Shown in pieces: positions 44,311 to 53,334 of a stretch of 64,000 nucleotides of DNA (position 1 is its first letter; each line of letters starts with the position of its first letter). The DNA is taken from positions 1,037,501 through 1,101,500 of the forward strand of contig NC_016024.1 in NCBI RefSeq assembly GCF_000226295.1. The letters are read 5' to 3'. This DNA comes from Chloracidobacterium thermophilum B (GTDB taxonomy: Bacteria > Acidobacteriota > Blastocatellia > Chloracidobacteriales > Chloracidobacteriaceae). The notes beneath the pieces were generated by a model. It was not told where the DNA came from. It saw nothing but the letters and a program-made list of their open reading frames with translations, and searched no databases. The position numbers were made by a program, and so were the translations under genes.

Positions 44311-47300
44311 ATGTCGGCTGAAACGGACAATCTCATGTCGCGCATCGTGCGCTTTTTCATTCTGTCCAGGCTGACGCCACTGGTCATTCTGGCCTCGGTG
44401 CTGGTCGGATTGGCGGCCGTGTGGGCGTTGCCACGCGAGGAAGAGCCACAGATTGTCGTTCCGATGATTGATGTTATGAGCCGTCTGCCCGGAGCCTCGG
44501 CAAAGGAGACCGAGCAGCGGCTGACAACGCCGCTGGAGCGGCTGGCGTGGTCCATTCCTGGTGTGGAGTATGTCTATTCGACAACAACGCCCGGCGAGAC
44601 CCTCGTGGTCGTCCGGTTTTTCGTGGGTGTGCCGGAAGAGGATGCTCTCGTCCGGCTGCGCCGACAGCTCGATGCCAATGCTGCTGCCCTGCCACCAGAA
44701 GCGACGCCGCCACAGGTGGTGGCCCGTTCAATAGATGACGTGCCCATCCTGGCACTGACCTTCTGGAGCACCACCCAGGACGATCTCGCCCTGCGGCGCG
44801 TTGCGACCGAAGTGGAAAACATCGTCAAGCAGACGCCGGACGTTTCTGAAACCCAGGTCATTGGCGGAGCGCGGCGGCAGTTTCGGATGATCGTTGATCC
44901 GGCACGGATGGAGGCCTACGGCCTGACGGCTGATGCACTGGCAGCGCGCCTTGCGGCTGCCAACCGGGGGCTGTCGCCTTCCGAAGTGGCCCGTGACGAC
45001 AAAGCGTGCGTTGTCATCGCCACAGCTACCGTGGACAGTGCGGCGGCCCTGGGAGAGATTGTCGTCGGCGGAAGCCCGGAGCGGTGGATTCGCCTGCGCG
45101 ATGTTGCCGACATTCAGGATGGCGCTGAGGAAATGACGCACTTTGTGCGTCATGCAGCACGTGACGAGACAACCGGGCAGCCCATCGGTGAATATCCGGC
45201 TGTGACACTTTCCATCTCCAAGCGGAAGGGGGTCAATGCGACACAACTGGCCGATGAAATCCTCAAGCGGGTTGAGGCACGCCAAGGGGATGTTATCCCT
45301 TCCGATGTACACATGACGGTGACGCGCAACTATGGTGTGACCGCAGCCGAGAAATCCAATGAGCTGCTGTTCCACATGTTCATTGCTGTCGTTTCCGTTA
45401 TGGTGCTCATTGGCTTCATGCTCGGCTGGCGTGAATCGTGGATTGTCGGCGTTGCCATTCCGGTCACGCTGGCGCTGACGCTGGCTACCTTTTACTGGCT
45501 GGGCTTTACACTCAACCGCATCACACTGTTTGCCCTGATTTTCTCGATTGGGATTCTGGTGGATGACCCCATCGTGGATGTCGAAAACATCGTGCGTCAT
45601 GCGCGCATGGCCAAAAATCGCCGGCGGTCGGCGCTGGACATCACGGTGGAAGCCGTCAACGAAGTGCGTTCACCGCTCATTCTGGCGACGCTGGCCGTGA
45701 TGGCTGCCATTTTGCCCATGGCATTTGTCGGCGGACTGATGGGGCCCTACATGCGCCCGATTCCGATTGGGGCTTCGGCAGCAATGGCCTTTTCAATGCT
45801 GGTGGCTTTTGTGGTTACGCCCTGGGCCGCTTACCGGATTCTTTCCCGCAAGGCCTCTTCCGGGGACAGCCACACAGGAGATGGCGAACATGGAGACGAA
45901 CCAGAAGGCTTCATGACGCGGCTTTACCGGCGCGTTATGAAGCGCATCATTTACGAGCCGAAATGGCAGTGGTCGTTTCTGGGCGGTATCGTCGGATTGC
46001 TTCTCATCGCTCTCCTGCTGGTGCCGCTCAAGGCCGTCATCGTCAAGATGCTGCCCTTTGATGACAAGTCGGAGTTTCAAGTCATCGTGGACATGCCGGA
46101 AGGCACACCGCTGGAGCGTACCGGTGCGCTGGCGCGTGAGTTGACCGATTACCTGCTGACCCAGTCCGATGTGCGTGATGTCCAGTCCTACGTCGGGACG
46201 GCCGCGCCCTACAACTTCAACGGGTTGGTGCGGCATTACTTTCTGCGGCGCGGGCCGCTGGTGGCTGATTTGCAGGTCAACCTGACAGACCGGCACAACC
46301 GTGCGGCCAAATCGCATGACATTGCCAAGCAGGTGCGTCCGGGGCTGACGGCACTGGCGGAAAAGTACGGTGCGCGCATCAAGGTCGCCGAGGTGCCGCC
46401 AGGCCCGCCGGTGCTTTCCACACTGGTTGCCGAAATCTATGGCCCGAATGACGCTGAACGGGAGCGCATTGCCCGTGAAGTGCGGACGGTTTTTGAGCGA
46501 ACCGAGGGCGTTGTGGATGTGGACTGGTACGGTGTCGAGCCGCAGCCCCAAACCGTTTTTCGGCTTGACCGTGAGCGTCTCGCCTGGCATGGCGTTTTGG
46601 AGCAGGACGTGTTGGGTACGCTGGAGTGGGCGCTGAGCAAGCGGGTCATCGGTCTGGCTCATCTCCCGACCGAGCGCGAGCCGACACCGATTGTGTTGGA
46701 GACTCCCCGTGCCTTCCGGTCGGATGCCGATGCCCTGGCGCGCCTGCGCCTGTCCGGCCGGCAGGGAAGTGGTGTGGCGATTGAGGAACTCGTGCGGCGT
46801 GAGGATGGACTGGCCGAGCGTCCGCTGTATCACAAGAATCTGATGCCGGTGGTGTATGTCACTGGCGACACTGGTGGGCGGACGGAAAGCCCGGTGTATG
46901 CCATTCTCAAACTCAACGCGGCGCTGGACGAACTCAAGCTGCCGGACGGAACCGTGATGGAGCGCTACGTTGCCCGCCAGCCGGAAAGCGACGCCCGGTA
47001 TGCCATGAAATGGGATGGCGAATGGCACATCACTTATGAAGTCTTCCGTGACCTGGGGCTGGCGTTTGCCGTCGTACTGGTGCTCATCTATGTACTGACA
47101 GTGGGTTGGTTCGATTCCTTCATCACGCCGCTGGTCATCATGGCTGCGATTCCCTTTTCGCTGGTCGGGATTTTGCCGGCCCATGCCGCCTTTGGAGTGT
47201 TTTTCACGGCAACTTCGATGATTGGCTTCATTGCCGGAGCCGGCATCGTGGTACGCAACTCGATTATCCTGGTGGATTTTATCGAGCTGCGGCTGGCAGA

Positions 47301-47604
47301 GGGGATGCCGCTGGAAGAAGCGGTGATTGATGCCGGCGCCGTCCGTTTCCGCCCGATGGTGTTGACGGCTGCGGCCGTGATTGTCGGGGCCGGGATCATC
47401 CTTCTCGATCCGATTTTTCAGGGCTTGGCGCTGGCGCTGATTTCAGGCGAAATTGCCAGCCTGTTCCTGTCACGTTTGGCTGTTCCAACGCTATATTATC
47501 TTGCGCACCGCCCGCGGCCGGTAGCTGCACGTCCATTGCCGGAGGACCGTGCAGAAGCGCCCGTGGCTGATGTGGCTGAAGTTGAAACTGCCTTGAAATC
47601 CTAG
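44311..47604 (+). CDS. RND-family efflux pump, inner-membrane permease
   Basis: A 1097-residue AcrB-type proton antiporter with 12 transmembrane segments in two repeats and two large periplasmic loops. The charged TM4 motif GILVDDPIVDVENIVRH holds the paired aspartates for proton relay, and the second half ends with GIVVRNSIILVDFIELRL. Similarity of layout is to the AcrB/CzcA/MexF superfamily; metal selectivity cannot be assigned. The substrate is unknown, though a cognate ArsR repressor suggests metal or sulfur stress. GGAG precedes ATG 44311; GTG 44299 is less likely. The stop codon touches the start region of arsR. Confidence 0.94.
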   Translation: MSAETDNLMSRIVRFFILSRLTPLVILASVLVGLAAVWALPREEEPQIVVPMIDVMSRLPGASAKETEQRLTTPLERLAWSIPGVEYVYSTTTPGETLVVVRFFVGVPEEDALVRLRRQLDANAAALPPEATPPQVVARSIDDVPILALTFWSTTQDDLALRRVATEVENIVKQTPDVSETQVIGGARRQFRMIVDPARMEAYGLTADALAARLAAANRGLSPSEVARDDKACVVIATATVDSAAALGEIVVGGSPERWIRLRDVADIQDGAEEMTHFVRHAARDETTGQPIGEYPAVTLSISKRKGVNATQLADEILKRVEARQGDVIPSDVHMTVTRNYGVTAAEKSNELLFHMFIAVVSVMVLIGFMLGWRESWIVGVAIPVTLALTLATFYWLGFTLNRITLFALIFSIGILVDDPIVDVENIVRHARMAKNRRRSALDITVEAVNEVRSPLILATLAVMAAILPMAFVGGLMGPYMRPIPIGASAAMAFSMLVAFVVTPWAAYRILSRKASSGDSHTGDGEHGDEPEGFMTRLYRRVMKRIIYEPKWQWSFLGGIVGLLLIALLLVPLKAVIVKMLPFDDKSEFQVIVDMPEGTPLERTGALARELTDYLLTQSDVRDVQSYVGTAAPYNFNGLVRHYFLRRGPLVADLQVNLTDRHNRAAKSHDIAKQVRPGLTALAEKYGARIKVAEVPPGPPVLSTLVAEIYGPNDAERERIAREVRTVFERTEGVVDVDWYGVEPQPQTVFRLDRERLAWHGVLEQDVLGTLEWALSKRVIGLAHLPTEREPTPIVLETPRAFRSDADALARLRLSGRQGSGVAIEELVRREDGLAERPLYHKNLMPVVYVTGDTGGRTESPVYAILKLNAALDELKLPDGTVMERYVARQPESDARYAMKWDGEWHITYEVFRDLGLAFAVVLVLIYVLTVGWFDSFITPLVIMAAIPFSLVGILPAHAAFGVFFTATSMIGFIAGAGIVVRNSIILVDFIELRLAEGMPLEEAVIDAGAVRFRPMVLTAAAVIVGAGIILLDPIFQGLALALISGEIASLFLSRLAVPTLYYLAHRPRPVAARPLPEDRAEAPVADVAEVETALKS

Positions 47605-47615
47605 TGGTGACGTTT

Positions 47616-47975
47616 ATGCCAATCTCCTCCCACCGTTTGAGTGACGAAGCCCTGGAACTGGTAGCGGCCCGCTTTCGTGTGTTGTCCGAACCGACACGCC
47701 TGAAGTTGCTCAACCTCCTGCGGGAGCATGGGGAACTGAACGTGACGGAAATCGTCGCCGAGACAGGCTACGGCCAGGCCAATGTTTCCAAGCACCTGAT
47801 GCAGTTGCTTGAAGCTGGCATGGTCGCCCGCCGCCGGGACGGGACGAGCGTGCGGTACCGCATCGCCGACGAGAGCATCTTTGCCCTGTGCGAACTGGTG
47901 TGTGCCGGTATCGAAGCCCAGTTGCAGGCGCGGCAGGCGGCGCTGGCTGCGAGTGCCAACGTCCCCGCGGCGTGA
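47616..47975 (+). CDS. ArsR-family transcriptional repressor
   Basis: A 119-residue winged helix regulator. The DNA-recognition part reads FRVLSEPTRLKLLNLL, TGYGQANVSKHLMQL and the wing RRDGTSVRYRIAD. The classic ELCVCDL metal box is replaced by ELNVTEI. Two cysteines, Cys92 and Cys96 in LCELVC, lie in the C-terminal helix, where several ArsR proteins bind metal or form a disulfide. It probably represses its own operon through the palindrome at 42727-42744. Overlapping GTG 47604 or ATG 47616 may be used. Confidence 0.88.
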   Translation: MPISSHRLSDEALELVAARFRVLSEPTRLKLLNLLREHGELNVTEIVAETGYGQANVSKHLMQLLEAGMVARRRDGTSVRYRIADESIFALCELVCAGIEAQLQARQAALAASANVPAA

Positions 47976-48200
47976 TCAACCTGGTTTGCTTCCCTGTAGC
48001 GGTAGGTCAGGGTGATTTCTTCACCGGCTTTCAACAGAAATTCCCAGGTCAATTTCGAGGTCGGGTTGACGGTCGAACGGCCTTGGCTGTCCGCTCGACC
48101 TTTGCGTTCGGGGTGGTCGTCAGCACTTCACTTGTGACCCTCTCGGTGGACAGCGATTTGCACGCCGTGCAGTTTCCTTGGATGAAAGGAAAACTCTGGC
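47960..48200 (-). pseudogene. Decayed remnant resembling a DUF4139-type C-terminus
   Basis: Within a 363-base stretch without an intact gene, the minus strand reads TVNPTSKLTWEFLLKAGEEI then TLTYRYREANQ (about 48075-47975). This resembles the C-terminal beta strands of DUF4139 proteins (LxWExxLxxGExxxLxYRY). Upstream, SEVLTTTPNAKVERTAK continues plausibly but in another frame, and stops interrupt both. There is no start codon for a full gene. It overlaps the 3' end of arsR slightly. Similarity was judged by eye, so this is tentative; the rest of the gap holds only the terminator at 48271-48305. Confidence 0.35.
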
Positions 48201-48270
48201 TACGTAGCTGAAAGCTGCCTACCTTGTGAGCTACAGATGTTCAGGAAAAGCTGGGTTGCTTCGGTTCACA

Positions 48271-48305
48271 GTAAAAAGCCGGTGGGCCAAGGCAGCCCAC
48301 CGGCG
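48271..48305 (-). terminator. Rho-independent terminator of the cytochrome operon
   Basis: On the minus strand GCCGGTGGGC (48305-48296) pairs perfectly with GCCCACCGGC (48288-48279) around a seven-base loop, directly followed by a TTTTT run (48278-48274). It lies 33 bases after the last operon gene and is a textbook intrinsic terminator. Confidence 0.88.
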
Positions 48306-48338
48306 GCTGAAGTCACAGGCAACGGCTCCGGTACTGCG

Positions 48339-49790
48339 TCAGAAGTTGGTTTTGCCGGCCTGGGCAATGTGGCCGGAGCGGGTTTTGACGTTGTGGTTGA
48401 GGATGGCATCGAGGTAGTCCGCCAGGGCCTCGATCTCATCCGGCGTCCCGACCAGCGGCGGCATGTAGCTCCGGTAGGGTGAATCCGGCTTGTTTTCGTG
48501 AAGCGTTTTCAGAAAGGCCATAATAGCCTGCCGGTCGCGGCCCTGAAGCAGACGCGCCATGGGGCGGTAGCCCTCGACCGTATGGCACGCCAGACACTGC
48601 CCGCGAAACATGAGTTCACCCCGCGCCAAGTTGGCCGTCGTCTCCGGCCCAATCTCACGTCCAAAGGCCACCTGCCGCAGGGAGACCGGTGGCACATCGG
48701 TTTTCAGCCACATCGAATTCGCCAGATAGCCTTCGCGGTTGAAGCGCTCGACTTCCTGCTTGCGGATGCCGTTTGAATACATGTGCTCGCCAATGACAAA
48801 CGGCTTGCGCAGCATTTCCCGCGAATGCTCGGCCGAGGCCGTGGCGGCAAAGGCCAGAAACAGGACACACAGCGCACGTCCCAGGTTGAAGTGCCGTGAG
48901 TTGCGCCAGGCCGAAAAGTACACAAAGGCCAGAATCGTCGCCGAGGTCATGACAACGACCGTGGCGGCGCGCGTTACCTGCGTGAACGTGCCCTGTCCGA
49001 TGGTGGAAATCCCCAAGTTCAGCAGGGCGCGCTGGGATTCCGGCACACTGGCCAAGTACCAGAAGAAGCAGACCGGCACGAGGATGAACGATGGCAGGAG
49101 CCACTTGGCAGACCAACGGATGAGTTCATCCTTGAGCTGCGGTTCGGCAATTGGATCAATCCGGCTGGCGGTGATGAGGGCATACACCCCAGCCATAGAG
49201 ATGCACACCAGCGTCCGCAGCACGAGGCTGGGGAAGTAGGTCGGGTTGAAAAACGCCTGCCAGAAATAGGCCGCTTCCTGTCCCGTGCCGGCAGCACCAA
49301 GCCAGCTCGCGCCGGGCGTGAGCATGAAGGTCAGAATGCCGTTGATGATGACCAGACTCATCCACGCGCAGAAGGCATAAATCCAGCCTACGATGAGGTG
49401 GGTGCGGCGGGGAAGCTTGTCCCAGCCGTAGTAGTACACGGCGGCCGCGGTCAGCTCGACGATGAAGAACACCCACTCAATCGCCCAACCGAAAACAAAG
49501 TTGTGGATGAGCGTGCTGGTGGACTCCGGGTGTGCCAGCCCGATGGCAAACCAGATGCCCACGCCCGACATTGCACCAAATACACCGGTCAGAATGATGA
49601 AGAACCGGGCATGGTCGCGCAGCGCGCGCAGCCAGTCTTCGCGGCCTTCCCGCAGCGCCTTGGCTTCGGCCATCGGCAGGTAGAAGCCCCCGCCCACGGC
49701 GAAGTGCGAAATCATGACGTGGAAGATGGCAATGAGTCCGATGACCCAACCGCTACCGATGAGGGGAACATCCCAGAACGGATAGTTCAT
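48339..49790 (-). CDS. CydA-like membrane haem protein with C-terminal cytochrome c domain
   Basis: A 483-residue protein. About eight hydrophobic segments resemble cytochrome bd subunit I: FHVMISHFAVGGGFYLPMAE near the N-terminus (His24, His29), FVFGWAIEWVFFIVELTA, and further histidine-containing helices. The bd quinol-binding Q loop was not recognised. A C-terminal domain has a CLACH haem c site (about residue 400) and a likely axial Met in YMPP. The frame is open to 49847, but ATG 49790 (MNYPFWDVP) starts the conserved part. It is last in an operon with cytochrome b, Rieske and another CydA-like protein, suggesting it passes electrons onward from a quinol-oxidising complex. Confidence 0.78.
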   Translation of the reverse strand: MNYPFWDVPLIGSGWVIGLIAIFHVMISHFAVGGGFYLPMAEAKALREGREDWLRALRDHARFFIILTGVFGAMSGVGIWFAIGLAHPESTSTLIHNFVFGWAIEWVFFIVELTAAAVYYYGWDKLPRRTHLIVGWIYAFCAWMSLVIINGILTFMLTPGASWLGAAGTGQEAAYFWQAFFNPTYFPSLVLRTLVCISMAGVYALITASRIDPIAEPQLKDELIRWSAKWLLPSFILVPVCFFWYLASVPESQRALLNLGISTIGQGTFTQVTRAATVVVMTSATILAFVYFSAWRNSRHFNLGRALCVLFLAFAATASAEHSREMLRKPFVIGEHMYSNGIRKQEVERFNREGYLANSMWLKTDVPPVSLRQVAFGREIGPETTANLARGELMFRGQCLACHTVEGYRPMARLLQGRDRQAIMAFLKTLHENKPDSPYRSYMPPLVGTPDEIEALADYLDAILNHNVKTRSGHIAQAGKTNF

Positions 49791-49809
49791 AACGCAAGGC
49801 TCCAAGGGG

Positions 49810-50931
49810 TTACTTGAGGTCGAGATAGCCCCAGATGCTGAAGACAATCATGCCCAGCAGGGCAAAGTAGCCAAAATACGTCGCCATCTGCGCCCGCCGT
49901 CCGCCGGCGGTGCGGGTGTCAAACAGTGGAATCGCGGCCCAGATGACAATGGCGAGGGTAAAGAGGGAAATGCCCAGCGCCTCACCGGCTGCACCGGGAA
50001 ACCAGCGCCCAAAGACCTTGAGCACCTGAAACTGGCTCATGAAGTACCATTCCGGGTGAATGCCCACCGGCGCTGGGGCCAGCGGGTCGGCCTGCGGCCC
50101 CAACTGCCACGGGTACAGCGACGCCAGAATCGAAAGCACATTGAGGGCAATGAGCCACATGCCCAAATCGAGCGAGAAGAAATCGGGGAAGAAAGGAATC
50201 GTCCGCCGTTCGCTTTCCGGTTTGGCTTCTTCACTGGGCGGCAGGGCATTCCCGTGCTTCTGCACGAGCCACAGGTGAAAGGCCAGGATGGGCAGGTAGA
50301 TGAGCGGCAGGATGACGACGTGCAGGGCAAAGAACCGCTGGATGGTCGTTTCGCTCACTTCGGGGCCGCCGCGTACGATGTCCGTCAGGAAGGTGCCCAC
50401 CAGCGGCAGGGCGGCCGGGATTTCCAGCCCGACTTTGGTGGCAAAGTAGGCCAGGTCATCCATCGGGAGCAGGTAGCCGCTGAAGCCAAACAGCAGCGTC
50501 AGGGCCAGCAGGGCCATGCCGCTCCACCAGCCAAACTCACGGGGCTTGCGGTAGGCCTTCATGAAATAGACTGAAAACATGTGCACGAAGACGGCAAACA
50601 CCATGAGGTTCGCCGACCATGAGTGCGCCGAGCGGATGAGCCACCCGAACTGGATGTCGTAGGTAATCTGGCGGACGGATTCATACGCCTCCGCACCAGG
50701 CCGGTAATAGACCAGCAGCAGGACGCCGCTGAAAACCTGTACGAAGAAGAAAAACAGGGAAATGCCGCCCCAGTAGTACCAAAACGAATGCTTGTGGTCG
50801 GGGACGGTTTTCTTGCGCGCCAGTGCCAGGATTTCTTCCAGTCCCAGCCGTTCGTCCACCCACTCGTAAACGGCGGTGGCGAGCGAGCGGGAGCGCGCCA
50901 CATCAGGCTTTGGTGACCACGATGCGTCCAT
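49810..50931 (-). CDS. Cytochrome b subunit of a Rieske/cytochrome b complex
   Basis: A 373-residue membrane protein with about eight segments and two b-haem sites. Haem ligands are His103 and His117 (HSWSANLMVF, then FVHMF), and a later pair separated by 14 intervening residues (LHVVILPL, then AFHLW), the b6-type spacing rather than the 13 of mitochondrial-type b. The C-terminal half contains HPEWYF, the subunit IV-like quinol-site region, so b6 and subunit IV parts are fused. ATG 50931 has GGAGG six bases upstream and overlaps the Rieske gene by 29 bases. It pairs with the Rieske protein to oxidise quinol. Confidence 0.93.
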   Translation of the reverse strand: MDASWSPKPDVARSRSLATAVYEWVDERLGLEEILALARKKTVPDHKHSFWYYWGGISLFFFFVQVFSGVLLLVYYRPGAEAYESVRQITYDIQFGWLIRSAHSWSANLMVFAVFVHMFSVYFMKAYRKPREFGWWSGMALLALTLLFGFSGYLLPMDDLAYFATKVGLEIPAALPLVGTFLTDIVRGGPEVSETTIQRFFALHVVILPLIYLPILAFHLWLVQKHGNALPPSEEAKPESERRTIPFFPDFFSLDLGMWLIALNVLSILASLYPWQLGPQADPLAPAPVGIHPEWYFMSQFQVLKVFGRWFPGAAGEALGISLFTLAIVIWAAIPLFDTRTAGGRRAQMATYFGYFALLGMIVFSIWGYLDLK

Positions 50932-51394
50932 CTTGAACCTCCACACTGTAGCGGGTCAGGGGTTTGGGGGGCGGGCCGGCGACGTTCTGGCCCGTCTTCG
51001 GGTCATACACTCCGCCGTGGCAGGCGCAGTAAATCCGGGATTGTTCCGGTTCATAACTCACCGTACAGGCCAAATGCGTACAGACCGCGCCCAGCGCGAC
51101 CCAACTGCCGTCCGTGTGGTGAATGAGCATGGCGGGCGTCGTTCCGAACTTGAACATCAGGGAAGAACCCGGCGGAAGTTTGTCTGCCCCATCCAGGACG
51201 GCCTGCGTCACCGCCCCTTGAGCGGCGGCCTTGCGGGCCGGTGTGGCGAGATACTGGTACACCGGATAGCCGATAAGTCCGGCATAACAGGCGCCCAGCG
51301 CCCCGATGCCAAGGGCGACAAAGGTACGGCGGGTGGCATCCGTGGTGACTTCAGTCTGTTCCAGGGTGTGTTCCGTGGCAGGCACATCAGGCAT
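50903..51394 (-). CDS. Rieske [2Fe-2S] protein
   Basis: A 163-residue high-potential iron-sulfur protein of the quinol-oxidising complex. A twin-arginine-like TRRTFVALG precedes the N-terminal membrane anchor (ALGACYAGLIGYPVYQYL), in line with Tat export. Cluster ligands are Cys105 and His107 in CTHLAC, and Cys123 and His126 in CACHGG; Cys110 and Cys125 form the usual disulfide. ATG 51394 has AAGGAG nine bases upstream. It overlaps both neighbours (29 bases with cytochrome b, 8 with the upstream gene), so translation is coupled across the operon. Confidence 0.95.
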   Translation of the reverse strand: MPDVPATEHTLEQTEVTTDATRRTFVALGIGALGACYAGLIGYPVYQYLATPARKAAAQGAVTQAVLDGADKLPPGSSLMFKFGTTPAMLIHHTDGSWVALGAVCTHLACTVSYEPEQSRIYCACHGGVYDPKTGQNVAGPPPKPLTRYSVEVQDGRIVVTKA

Positions 51395-52487
51395 GGTGGG
51401 CAACTCCTTTGGCTTTGGCCAGTACGTGGATCATCCATCCAATCGCGCCAAGTCCGGCGACGAACAGCACAAGAAAGAGCACGACGACTTGCCAGTTGGC
51501 GGCGACCGGCTGCTGCCAGACATCAAAACCCTTGGCGAGCAGGGTCAGGTCACGAATTCCATCCCGGGCGATGACCGCCATGACCGTGGCCAGGAAGCCG
51601 GTGGCGGCCGCGCCAATGGCAGGTATCCAACCCGTTACTTTCAAGGACAGGAACCCAAACAGGGCCAACAGTCCGGCACAGGCCAGAAAGCCCGGCAGGC
51701 TCCAGGCGTAAAAGGCATGGTCAGCTAGGGCGGCTTTGACAACCGCCGGTTGGGTCGCATGAACCCAAACGCCTGTACCTATCGCCAGCAGTCCACCCAG
51801 CCCGGCAAGCCAGCTTCCCCAACGGTGGAGCAGTGCCCGGACATCCGTTTCAGCCTGGCCAAACTGCGCCAGCACCAGCAGCGCCGCGCCAGTGACGGCA
51901 AAGGACGTCAGCATCATGAAGAGGAAACGGGGCAGCGTCGTCGGGTCGCCGGTCGGGAGCTGCGCACCAAGCGGGTCAGCGCGGTACAGCTCCAGCCAGA
52001 CCTCGGGCCGGAGCATCAGGGTGAGGTTGGTGGCGTAGATGCGTCCGATGTAGGTCACACCAACCAGTGACAGCAGGCTCAACCACCAGAAGGTGCGCCG
52101 CTGGTCCGCCCGGCGGGCCGCTACATAGAGCAGGTAGTAAGCTGCCGTAAGAATAAAAATGACGGCCAGCCAGTAAACACCAATGAGAATGCTGCTTGTG
52201 TAAAGGGCGCGCCCATACAAAACCTGCGCAAACAGCAACGGCGGGATACCCAGGTTGACCAGGTAGGTCATCACCACGGGCAGCCGGCGGGCCAGATCGG
52301 CCGAAGCGCCATACAGCGGGGTGTCAGCGTCGTTTCGGCTGCGGAAGTTCCACAGCGCAGCCAGCGTCAGGCCGCCGACCATGAGGTAAATCGTCACAAA
52401 ATGCAGTGACAGGGTGACGATGTGCAGTACCTTGAACAGCCATACCGGGGCCGGCAGGGGGATGGGATCAAGCGTTGGAAACGGCAT
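51387..52487 (-). CDS. Polytopic membrane protein of the Rieske/cytochrome b operon, CydA-like N-terminus
   Basis: A 366-residue protein with about nine hydrophobic segments, first in the operon. Its N-terminus (LHIVTLSLHFVTIYLMVGGL; His22, His29) aligns by eye with that of the CydA-like protein encoded last in the operon: both have His-Phe at 29-30 followed by a Gly-rich turn. Later IPPLLFAQVLYG and YWLAVIFILTAAYYLLY also echo that protein. It lacks a CxxCH, so no c haem. It may be a second b-haem-binding subunit, but the family is not recognised with certainty. ATG 52487 is chosen; upstream in-frame residues look unrelated. Confidence 0.65.
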   Translation of the reverse strand: MPFPTLDPIPLPAPVWLFKVLHIVTLSLHFVTIYLMVGGLTLAALWNFRSRNDADTPLYGASADLARRLPVVMTYLVNLGIPPLLFAQVLYGRALYTSSILIGVYWLAVIFILTAAYYLLYVAARRADQRRTFWWLSLLSLVGVTYIGRIYATNLTLMLRPEVWLELYRADPLGAQLPTGDPTTLPRFLFMMLTSFAVTGAALLVLAQFGQAETDVRALLHRWGSWLAGLGGLLAIGTGVWVHATQPAVVKAALADHAFYAWSLPGFLACAGLLALFGFLSLKVTGWIPAIGAAATGFLATVMAVIARDGIRDLTLLAKGFDVWQQPVAANWQVVVLFLVLFVAGLGAIGWMIHVLAKAKGVAHHA

Positions 52488-52751
52488 GCAGTGTCTCCTC
52501 GACAGACAGAGGAAGAACGCTTGGGGACGTTCACCTGCGAATACATAGAGGGTGAAGGCTGCCGCGACAGCAAGGGGGGATGACCTTCCGTGAACCAACG
52601 TACAATTCAGGCTGTGCTGGGTCAAAAAAATCAAAGCCGCTTCTTCTGGCTGTTGCCTGGAAAAATGTGCGGCAAAACGGTAATCTGCTCTGGCTGTGGA
52701 TCGAGCGGAGGAATGGCCGCCGGAAGTGTAGGCTGATTCAGGTGTGTCGTT

Positions 52752-53312
52752 TCAGCAGTGCAACGCCGCCAGCAGCCGGTTGACCGTGCTGACCGGCAGC
52801 CCGACGACATTCTGGTAGTTGCCTTCGATGTGGGTAATGCGGGTGCCAGCCCGTCCCTGGATGGCGTAAGCGCCAGCCTTGCCGAAGGGTTCACCGGAGG
52901 CGATGTAATCCGCAATCCAGTCTTCGGAGAGGTCGTCAAAGGTTACAATGGTGCGTTCGTAGGTGACGAGGCACCGTTCATCCGGCGTCCGGCGCAGAGC
53001 CACGCCGGTCAGGACTTCGTGTTGCCGTCCGCTCAGGCGGCGGAGCATCTGCGCTGCCTCGGCCGCATCGGCTGGCTTTCCCAGAAGCTGCCCATCAAGA
53101 ACAACCGTGGTATCCGCGCCCAGGATGAGCGCCGGTTCGGAGATATTCACGGCTTTGGCCTTGGCCAAGGCTACCCGCTGGACGTACTCCGCCGGGGTCT
53201 CCCGTGGGTCCGGCGTCTCATCAGCGTCGGTGGGACAGACTTCAAACGTATAGCCCGCCAGCGTGAGTAACTCGATGCGCCGGGGAGAAGCCGAAGCCAG
53301 AATAAGCTTCAT
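52752..53312 (-). CDS. maf: Maf-type nucleoside triphosphate pyrophosphatase
   Basis: A 186-residue cytosolic house-cleaning pyrophosphatase of the Maf/YhdE family that hydrolyses non-canonical or dTTP/UTP nucleotides. The N-terminal LILASASPRRIELL is diagnostic. It continues with PTDADETPDP, YVQRVALAKA, ILGADTTVVLDG and SGRQHEVLTGV, then DWIADYIASGEPFGKAGAYAIQG. ATG 53312 precedes the conserved start; ATG 53321 is possible. It sits upstream of the cytochrome operon on the same strand, 264 bases away, and follows the NosL-like gene. Confidence 0.95.
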   Translation of the reverse strand: MKLILASASPRRIELLTLAGYTFEVCPTDADETPDPRETPAEYVQRVALAKAKAVNISEPALILGADTTVVLDGQLLGKPADAAEAAQMLRRLSGRQHEVLTGVALRRTPDERCLVTYERTIVTFDDLSEDWIADYIASGEPFGKAGAYAIQGRAGTRITHIEGNYQNVVGLPVSTVNRLLAALHC

Positions 53313-53334
53313 GGGATGCATCGGGAAAACGTTG

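Noticed and set aside
45793-47184. Open frame of 463 codons on the minus strand
   Set aside because: Antisense of the RND pump; His-rich, low-information translation.
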